A stretch of 11,184 nucleotides of DNA from CAZEJK01 sp964512045 (GTDB taxonomy: Bacteria; Acidobacteriota; Thermoanaerobaculia; Thermoanaerobaculales; Sulfomarinibacteraceae): positions 1 to 11,184 of the forward strand of contig CAZEJK010000164.1 of the NCBI GenBank assembly GCA_964512045.1, given 5' to 3'. Under the pieces are notes generated by a model that was given only the letters and a program-made list of their open reading frames with translations, was not told where the DNA came from and did not search any database. Below are positions 1 through 5,244 of this stretch, in pieces (within the stretch, counting starts at the first letter, position 1; every line of letters begins with the position of its first letter). Made by a program: the position numbers and the translations under genes.

Positions 1-2
1 GG

Positions 3-701
3 GGCTCGCCCCGCTTCCTGCTGTTCTGGCTGGTGTCGACCCTCGGGGCGGCAGCGGGCTCGATGCTGACCGGGTACCCGCTGGCTGGCAACGTGTTCCT
101 CGCCGCCTCGCTGCTGTTCACCTTCGCCACGGTCTACCCGGATGTCGAGTTTCTGGTGTTCTTCGTCCTGCCGGTCAAGGTCAAGTGGCTGGCCTTGCTC
201 GGTGGCGGTGTGCTGGTGCTGAACGCGTTCAGCATGGGGCTCGGGCCGGGGATCCTGCACGTCTTCGGGATGTCGGCGGGCTACCTGTTCTTCTTGGCGA
301 CGCGCAAGCTGCCGTCGCGGCGCAAGCTGAAGCTCGAGCTCAAGGCGGCGGCGAACCGGGCGGCTGCCAGCGCCGAGACCAGCTCCATCGAGGCGCGCAA
401 CCGAGCCTGGGACCAGCGCGTCAGGGACATGGAGCAGCGAGCGCTCGCCGGCGAGGAGCTGACCGACTCGGATCGGGCGCTGCTGGCCGAGCTGGACAGC
501 TCGGTGGATCCGTCCATCACCGTGTGTGCGCCCGCCGACTTCGGGTACACCGATGACGACGTGTGCCGCACCTGTCCCGGGTACGCCGAGTGTGCTGCCC
601 GGCGAATCCGCATGGCCGCCGGCGAGCACGAGCCGCCCGAGAAGAAGCGTCGGCGGGGGCGCCCGGGCCGCAGGCCGAAGCAGGAGGAGCCGGAAGGGTA
701 G
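3..701 (+). CDS. Rhomboid-like membrane protein, C-terminal part (5' end outside window)
   Basis: The frame is open to the left edge, so this is the last 232 residues of a longer protein; the GTG at 33 is internal. Hydrophobic segments run through about codon 100. The stretch FFVLPVKVKWLALL matches the PVK-KW signature in the last helices of rhomboid-family proteins. ILHVFGMSAGYLF resembles the final rhomboid helix and keeps the His usually found in the catalytic dyad. The helix that should carry GxSG reads PLAGNVF, with Ala where Ser is expected, so this is probably an inactive, pseudo-rhomboid protein. A charged cytoplasmic tail follows, with four cysteines spaced C-x12-C-x2-C-x5-C (encoded about 525-593), suggesting a zinc site. 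It ends in a very basic RRRGRPGRRPK segment resembling an AT-hook. Family placement is fairly confident; the role is unknown. It is convergent with the next gene. Confidence 0.75.
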   Translation, partial: GSPRFLLFWLVSTLGAAAGSMLTGYPLAGNVFLAASLLFTFATVYPDVEFLVFFVLPVKVKWLALLGGGVLVLNAFSMGLGPGILHVFGMSAGYLFFLATRKLPSRRKLKLELKAAANRAAASAETSSIEARNRAWDQRVRDMEQRALAGEELTDSDRALLAELDSSVDPSITVCAPADFGYTDDDVCRTCPGYAECAARRIRMAAGEHEPPEKKRRRGRPGRRPKQEEPEG

Positions 702-721
702 GCTCCCCGGAGATCCGGAGC
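702..721. terminator. Short hairpin between convergent genes
   Basis: GCTCC at 702-706 pairs with GGAGC at 717-721, and GG at 709-710 pairs with CC at 715-716. This gives a 7-bp stem with a two-base bulge and an AGAT loop. It starts directly after the stop of the rhomboid-like gene and 23 bases beyond the stop of the convergent minus-strand gene, a natural place for a bidirectional terminator. No T-tract follows on either strand, so termination may be weak or may need another factor. Confidence 0.4.
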
Positions 722-743
722 ATCGTGCGACCCTGCAGCGTGC

Positions 744-1214
744 TCAGGACCTCCAACCGGATGGCCGGGGTTCGGGCTCCGCGCCATCGGTCTCCGCCGG
801 GACGCCGTGGACCGTGTCGAAGCGACCGAGGACGACCTTGCCGGGCGGCAGCCGCCGCCCCTGGCCCTTGGAGACCTGCCGGACCCTGGTGACGTGCACA
901 CCCACCTTGCCGCCGGCGCGTGCCTTGGAGTGACGGGCCGCCAGCGATGCAGCAAATCGCTGGGTATCGCGCGGCAGCCTTTCGAGCCCTTCCGGGTTGC
1001 GGACGACGACGTGCGATCCGGACTGCCCGGCCACATGCAGCCAGAAATCGTTGGCCGCGGCCAGCTTGAACGTCAGGACGTCGTTGTCGGCGGCGCTCAG
1101 GCCGACGAGCACGACCAACCCGTCCGGCGACGTGAACCGGCGCGCCACCTGACGGCCGTGGTAGACGCCGGCGTCGGGGTCGCTCGGGGGCGGTGGACCT
1201 TTGCGGGGCGCCAT
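744..1214 (-). CDS. Stand-alone NFACT-R (DUF814) RNA-binding domain protein
   Basis: A 156-aa protein made almost entirely of the NFACT-R domain, the RNA-binding module at the C-terminus of RqcH/Rqc2/FbpA proteins, which act in ribosome-associated quality control. Diagnostic motifs are NDFWLH (residues 55-60), GSHVVV (66-71) and the helix AASLAARHSKARAGGKV (88-104), followed by a basic TRVRQVSKGQGRRLPPGKV strand region. The N-terminal NFACT-N and helical parts of full RqcH are absent; the protein begins with a short Pro-rich leader. The ATG at 1214 fits the domain boundary, although no clear Shine-Dalgarno precedes it. The frame stays open upstream to 2051, but that extension is antisense to the sulfotransferase and not family-like. 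The domain assignment is strong. RNA or ribosome binding is a family inference. Confidence 0.88.
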   Translation of the reverse strand: MAPRKGPPPPSDPDAGVYHGRQVARRFTSPDGLVVLVGLSAADNDVLTFKLAAANDFWLHVAGQSGSHVVVRNPEGLERLPRDTQRFAASLAARHSKARAGGKVGVHVTRVRQVSKGQGRRLPPGKVVLGRFDTVHGVPAETDGAEPEPRPSGWRS

Positions 1215-1287
1215 GATGCGTTGAGTGTGGCGGAGCAGGCCGTACGCTGCAATAGGGGAGTGCCCTTTCCGGTTACATGCCGGGGAT

Positions 1288-1316
1288 TCGACAGCTCCCG
1301 CAGTCGGCGGTATCCT
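1288..1316 (+). promoter_or_regulatory. Candidate sigma70-type promoter for the five-gene set
   Basis: TCGACA (1288-1293, five of six matches to TTGACA) is followed after 17 bp by TATCCT (1311-1316, four of six matches to TATAAT). It lies in the 153-bp divergent gap, about 50 bases before the chosen GTG start of the sulfotransferase. Spacing and position are right, but both boxes are imperfect and a match can occur by chance. I found no convincing promoter on the opposite strand for the NFACT-R gene. Confidence 0.4.
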
Positions 1317-1367
1317 CCGTCGGTGGATCGGGCGGGGTGTGAACCGATCCGGAAATCCGAGGTGCGT

Positions 1368-1985
1368 GTGGGGCTTGTGCGTTGGTTCCGAGACCGTGGG
1401 TTGCGCCGTGACTTCGGCGAGCCGGTGATCGTAGTCTCCGGCCTGCCGCGTTCGGGCACGTCGATGATGATGAAGATGCTGGCCGCCGGCGGCCTCGAGC
1501 TGGTGACAGACGAGGTGCGTTCCCCCGATATCGACAACCCGCTGGGCTACTTCGAGACGGAGGCGGTGCGCACGCTCGAGGAGACCGAGGATCGGAGCTG
1601 GATCGGGAACCATCGCGGTGAGGTGATCAAGGTGATCTCGCACCTGCTGCCGAAGCTGCCGAAGAACGTGGCGTACAAGGTGATCCTGATGCGGCGCAAC
1701 ATCGCCGAGGTGATCGCCTCGCAGAACACGATGCTCGAGCGTCTCGGCGAGCCCCGCGACGACGATCCGGAAGAGCTCACCCGGCGCTACCAGATCCATC
1801 TGCGCAAGACCGACCTGTTGTTGGACATCGAGCCGAGCTTCCAGCCGCTCGACATCGCATACCACGACGTGGTGGCCAACCCGCTGCAGCAGGCGAGGCG
1901 CGTCCGGCGCTTCCTCGGGCTGCCCCTCAACGTCCGCGCGATGGCCGGCGTCGTCGATCCGAACCTGTACCGCAACCGGAGCTGA
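1368..1985 (+). CDS. Short sulfotransferase-family protein (PAPS-binding motif)
   Basis: A predicted cytoplasmic protein of about 205 aa that begins its fold almost at once with VIVVSGLPRSGTSMMMKML (residues 20-38). PRSGTS is the 5'-phosphosulfate-binding loop of PAPS-dependent sulfotransferases. The segment KVILMRRNIAEVIASQ (104-119) fits the 3'-phosphate-binding strand and helix, with Arg110 and Ser118. At 205 aa it is shorter than typical 250-350 aa sulfotransferases and lacks an obvious substrate-capping C-terminus. The GTG at 1368 was chosen because GAGG at 1359-1362 lies five bases upstream; GTGs at 1362 and 1377 are alternatives. The open frame extends upstream to 807, but that part is antisense to NFACT-R. 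Its stop is five bases before the next gene, so they are probably cotranscribed. The acceptor is unknown, and some members of this fold have other or no sulfotransferase activity. Confidence 0.82.
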   Translation: MGLVRWFRDRGLRRDFGEPVIVVSGLPRSGTSMMMKMLAAGGLELVTDEVRSPDIDNPLGYFETEAVRTLEETEDRSWIGNHRGEVIKVISHLLPKLPKNVAYKVILMRRNIAEVIASQNTMLERLGEPRDDDPEELTRRYQIHLRKTDLLLDIEPSFQPLDIAYHDVVANPLQQARRVRRFLGLPLNVRAMAGVVDPNLYRNRS

Positions 1986-1990
1986 GAGCC

Positions 1991-4129
1991 GTGCCACGAG
2001 CTGTGAACGAGCTGAGACTTCCATGCGCTGCGGCCGTTGGGTTGGCAGCATGCCTGACCTGGCCCAGCGTGGCCGATGCCTACGTCGGACCGGGCGCCGG
2101 CTTCGCGTTCGTGTCGTCGTTCTTCATCCTGTTCGCCACCTTCTTCCTGGCATTCCTCAAGGTGCTGGTGTGGCCGTTCCGTGCGGTCGTACGGTTCGTG
2201 CGTGAGCGCACTGCCCTCGGCAAGGCGCGGGCGCAGCGGGTGGTGGTCGTGGGGCTGGATGGCCAGGAGCCGGATCTCACCGATCAGTTCCTCGAGGAGG
2301 GGATCCTTCCGAACCTCGCGGAGCTCCGCGACACGGGCGCCTACGTGCGCCTCGGCACCACCACACCGCCGGAGTCGCCGGTGGCGTGGTCGTCGTTCCA
2401 GACCGGCTGCAACCCGGGCAAGCACCGGGTGTTCGACTTTCTCGTTCCGAACCGCAACACGTACCTTCCCGAGCTGTGCTCGGCGAAGGTGGCGGCGTCG
2501 GCGAAGACGTTCAAGCTCGGGCGGATCCGGATTCCGCTGTCGAAGCCGGTGATCGACCTCGGCCGCAAGAGCCAGCCGTTCTGGAAGGTGCTCGGCGACC
2601 ACGGCGTGTTCTCGAGCGTGATCCGCGTGCCGGTGACGTTTCCGCCGGAGAGGTTCCGCGGTGTGCTGCTGTCCGCGATGATGGTGCCGGACCTCAAGGG
2701 GAGCCAGGGGACGTTCTCCTACTACACCACAGAGGATGTGACCGCCGGCGAGTTTACCGGCGGTCAGCGTTTCCAGGTCGCAGCCGATGCGGACGGTGTC
2801 GTTCGCAGCACGATCTCCGGGCCGGAGAACACCATGCTCGATGGCGCCGGCGAGATGGAGCTGCCGTTCGAGCTGCGGCTGCTGTCGGGCAGTACCAACG
2901 GCGCCGGCGCCGACGCCGAGGTCACCGTGCAGGGGAGCACCTACCGGTTGACCCGCGGCGAGCTGTCGGAGTGGATCCACCTGGAGTTTCGGGCGCTGGC
3001 ACACATCAAGGTGCACGGTGCGGTGCGGTTCCTGCTCCTGGATACCTCGCCGGAGTTCAGGCTGTACATGAGCCCGATCAACATCGATCCCGACAAGCCT
3101 GCGCTGCCGATCTCGCACCCGTTCACCTATGCGATCTACCTGGCGAAGACGATCGGCCGTTACGCCACCCTGGGGCTGGCCGAGGACACCTGGGGCCTGA
3201 ACGAGCGCGTGCTCGACGAGGAGGCGTTCCTCAAGCTGACCTACGCGATCCACTCGGAGCGCGAGAAGATGCTGTTCGATGCCATCGACACCACCCGGCG
3301 CGGCTGTGTCGCGTGCGTGTTCGACATCACCGATCGGCTCCAGCACATGTTCTTCCGCTATCTGTATGAGGACCACCCGGCCAACGACGGCAAGGACACC
3401 ACGCTGCATAAGCGGGCGATCCGCGACCTGTATGAGAACATGGACGAGATGATCGGCCGGGTGCGCAAGCGGCTCGGGCCGAACGACGTGCTGATGGTCA
3501 TGTCCGACCACGGCTTCAAGCCGTTCCGGCGGGGCGTGAACCTCAACACCTGGCTGTGGCAGAACGGCTACCTGCACCTCAAGGGTGACGCGCCCACCGG
3601 CGCGGAGTGGTATCAGGACGTGGACTGGAGCCGGACGCGAGCGTGGGCGGTCGGGCTGTGCGGGATCTACCTCAACCGCAAAGGTCGCAACGCCAAGGGG
3701 ATCGTCGGCCAGGGCGAGGAGGAGCGCGCGCTGCGCCGAGAGATCGCGGAAGGGCTCGAGGCGCTGCGCGACCCGCTCGATGGCAGCGCGCCGATCACCA
3801 AGGTGTATGACACGCGTGAGGCGTACTCGGGCCCCTACGTAGGTGAGGGACCGGAGCTGGTGGTGGGCTACACCGTGGGCTACCGGGCCTCGTGGCACTG
3901 CGCCACGGGCATCATCGACACCGAGGTGCTCGAGGACAACGGCCGCAGCTGGAGCGGCGACCACTGCATGAACCCTCCGGACGTGCCAGGGATCTTCTTC
4001 TGCAACCGTCCTCTGAGCACGGACCAGGTGAGCATCATCGATATCGGACCGACGATCCTCGATCTGTTCGGGGTGCCGGTTCCGCGGCACTGCGATGGGC
4101 GCAGCGTCATGCCGGAAGGGAGCGCGTGA
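1991..4129 (+). CDS. Membrane-anchored alkaline-phosphatase-superfamily phosphodiesterase
   Basis: A 712-aa enzyme of the type I phosphodiesterase/nucleotide pyrophosphatase group. Expected two-metal-site residues are present: Asp90 (VVVVGLDG), Ser129 at the nucleophile position (PPESPVAWSSFQTG), Asp448 and His452 (FDITDRLQH), Asp506-His507 (SDHGF) and His658 (SGDHCM). Ser replaces the Thr common in NPP enzymes. The N-terminus has a hydrophobic segment (about 11-30), a YVGPGAG motif, a transmembrane helix (about 38-62), then a strongly basic stretch (64-83). By the positive-inside rule this places the catalytic domain in the cytoplasm. Residues about 250-375 form an inserted region shared with the paralogue at 5245-7293. 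The GTG start has GGAG nine bases upstream (1978-1981). It sits five bases after the sulfotransferase stop and one base before the next gene. The substrate cannot be read from sequence. Confidence 0.88.
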   Translation: MPRAVNELRLPCAAAVGLAACLTWPSVADAYVGPGAGFAFVSSFFILFATFFLAFLKVLVWPFRAVVRFVRERTALGKARAQRVVVVGLDGQEPDLTDQFLEEGILPNLAELRDTGAYVRLGTTTPPESPVAWSSFQTGCNPGKHRVFDFLVPNRNTYLPELCSAKVAASAKTFKLGRIRIPLSKPVIDLGRKSQPFWKVLGDHGVFSSVIRVPVTFPPERFRGVLLSAMMVPDLKGSQGTFSYYTTEDVTAGEFTGGQRFQVAADADGVVRSTISGPENTMLDGAGEMELPFELRLLSGSTNGAGADAEVTVQGSTYRLTRGELSEWIHLEFRALAHIKVHGAVRFLLLDTSPEFRLYMSPINIDPDKPALPISHPFTYAIYLAKTIGRYATLGLAEDTWGLNERVLDEEAFLKLTYAIHSEREKMLFDAIDTTRRGCVACVFDITDRLQHMFFRYLYEDHPANDGKDTTLHKRAIRDLYENMDEMIGRVRKRLGPNDVLMVMSDHGFKPFRRGVNLNTWLWQNGYLHLKGDAPTGAEWYQDVDWSRTRAWAVGLCGIYLNRKGRNAKGIVGQGEEERALRREIAEGLEALRDPLDGSAPITKVYDTREAYSGPYVGEGPELVVGYTVGYRASWHCATGIIDTEVLEDNGRSWSGDHCMNPPDVPGIFFCNRPLSTDQVSIIDIGPTILDLFGVPVPRHCDGRSVMPEGSA

Positions 4130-4130
4130 C

Positions 4131-4319
4131 ATGTTCGGTAACGTCAAGCTCGACAAGAACCTGCTCAAGAAGGTCAAGATGTACGCCGAGATCGCCGGCT
4201 ACTCCACGCCGGAGGAGTTCATCACCCACGCCCTGGAGAAGGAGATTGCAATCCTCGAGGAGGCCGACTCCGAGGAAGACGTGCGCAAGCGGCTGCAGGG
4301 CCTCGGGTACATCAGCTAG
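4131..4319 (+). CDS. 62-aa ribbon-helix-helix-like protein with LGYI tail
   Basis: A small acidic/basic protein. VKLDKNLLKKVKMYAEIAGYSTPEEFITHALEKEI follows the ribbon-helix-helix layout: a short strand (5-8), helix A (9-22), a GYS turn, then helix B (26-40). It continues into a charged helix and ends RLQGLGYIS. That ending resembles the LxxLGYI tail seen at the C-terminus of many sulfatase-superfamily proteins. The ATG was chosen over the upstream in-frame ATG at 4095 because GGGAG (4118-4122) lies eight bases before it and because 4095 would overlap the enzyme gene. One base separates it from the preceding phosphodiesterase stop, indicating translational coupling. It may be a DNA-binding autoregulator, or a partner protein of the enzyme; the coupling slightly favours a partner. 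The gene itself is secure; the fold is inferred. Confidence 0.82.
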   Translation: MFGNVKLDKNLLKKVKMYAEIAGYSTPEEFITHALEKEIAILEEADSEEDVRKRLQGLGYIS

Positions 4320-4343
4320 GGACGGTCGGAGGGCTGGGGAGAG

Positions 4344-5174
4344 ATGATCACCGCGGTGGAGATCGTGAACGTCATGGCCAGTGTCTTCGTGCACGTGGTC
4401 GTGTGGCCTGTGCGGGCGCTGGCGCCGGTGTGGGCGCTGCTGCTGCTGTCGGTGATCTCCGGCATGTTGGCGCTGGCGGTGTTCGGGCTGGTCTCCAACC
4501 AGACCGCGATCCGAACCATCCGCGACCGGATCCGTGGCAACGTGATCGGTATCCGGCTGTTCGGCGACGACCTGCGGGTGCTGTTCCGTTTCCAGGCCAA
4601 GATCCTGCGCGACACGGTGGTGTATATCGGCTATGCGCTCTTCCCAACGGTGATCCTGGTGATCCCGTTCCTGCCGATTCTGGCTCAGACGAACCTGCTG
4701 TTCTCGTCACGGCCGCTGCGTGTTGGCGAGCCCACCGTGGTGACGGCACGTGCGGCCGGCCCCCAGGTGGACCTGGCGCGCCTGACGTTGCAGGGCAGCG
4801 AGGGCGTGGAGGTTCTCGGGCCGGGCGTGCGTGTGCCGGAGCTGGGTGAGGTGTCGTGGCGGGTGCGTCCGGTCCAGGGCGGACGGCACCTGCTGACCGT
4901 CCGCGCCGGAGAGGAGGAGCTGATCGCACACGTGGTGGCCGGTAGCCGTTGGCAGGCAGTGCCGGTCGTGCGGACGGCGTCCACCCTCGACCTGCTCCTC
5001 TACCCGGGTGAGCCGGCGCTTCCGGCCGATGGCCCGATCCAGCGGATCGAGGTGGCGTACCCGAACCTGCCAGTGACGATCTTCGGCTTTGAAATCCACT
5101 GGCTGATCGTACTGTTCGTGGGAATGATCGCCTCGGCGTTCGCGCTGCGTGGCGTGTTCGGCGTCGAGATCTGA
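4344..5174 (+). CDS. Three-helix membrane protein, possibly Oxa1/EMC3 (DUF106)-like
   Basis: 276 aa. Predicted transmembrane helices are at about 27-50, 93-115 and 252-270. Between the first two lies an Arg/Lys-rich loop (IRTIRDRIRGNVIGIRLFGD, then FRFQAKILRD), which should be cytoplasmic. This order of an outward N-terminus, first helix, basic helical hairpin and second helix recalls the Oxa1/YidC superfamily as seen in EMC3, TMCO1 and archaeal DUF106 proteins. I base this on layout, not a catalytic motif. Between helices 2 and 3, residues about 120-248 form a strand-rich domain that should lie outside the membrane and that typical DUF106 proteins lack. The ATG has GGAGGG (4328-4333) and GGGGA (4336-4340) upstream. 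It starts 24 bases after the small protein gene. The coding call is firm; the family link is tentative. Confidence 0.8.
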   Translation: MITAVEIVNVMASVFVHVVVWPVRALAPVWALLLLSVISGMLALAVFGLVSNQTAIRTIRDRIRGNVIGIRLFGDDLRVLFRFQAKILRDTVVYIGYALFPTVILVIPFLPILAQTNLLFSSRPLRVGEPTVVTARAAGPQVDLARLTLQGSEGVEVLGPGVRVPELGEVSWRVRPVQGGRHLLTVRAGEEELIAHVVAGSRWQAVPVVRTASTLDLLLYPGEPALPADGPIQRIEVAYPNLPVTIFGFEIHWLIVLFVGMIASAFALRGVFGVEI

Positions 5175-5218
5175 TCGGCCCCTGGGATCGTCGCGTTGTC
5201 AGACGAAGCAGAGGCCGA
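5175..5218 (+). promoter_or_regulatory. Two-tier hairpin in the intercistronic gap
   Basis: TCGGCC (5175-5180) begins at the base after the membrane-protein stop and pairs with GGCCGA (5213-5218). Inside, TCGTC (5188-5192) pairs with GACGA (5202-5206) around a nine-base loop. The structure fills most of the 70-base gap before the second phosphodiesterase. There is no T-run, so it could be an RNA-processing or 3'-stabilising stem, or a partial terminator that sets the level of the last gene. Confidence 0.35.
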
Positions 5219-5244
5219 CACGAGTCGAACGGATTGGATACGAG

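Noticed and set aside
807..1367. N-terminal extension of the sulfotransferase frame
   Set aside because: Overlaps the NFACT-R gene on the other strand and the promoter region, and does not resemble any sulfotransferase N-terminus.
1215..2051. N-terminal extension of the NFACT-R frame
   Set aside because: Antisense to the sulfotransferase; the family domain begins shortly after the ATG at 1214.
1787..4177. 796-codon open frame on the minus strand
   Set aside because: Fully antisense to the first phosphodiesterase and part of the sulfotransferase. Composition is Arg/His/Leu-rich with no domain motif; it is a shadow of the GC-rich third codon position.
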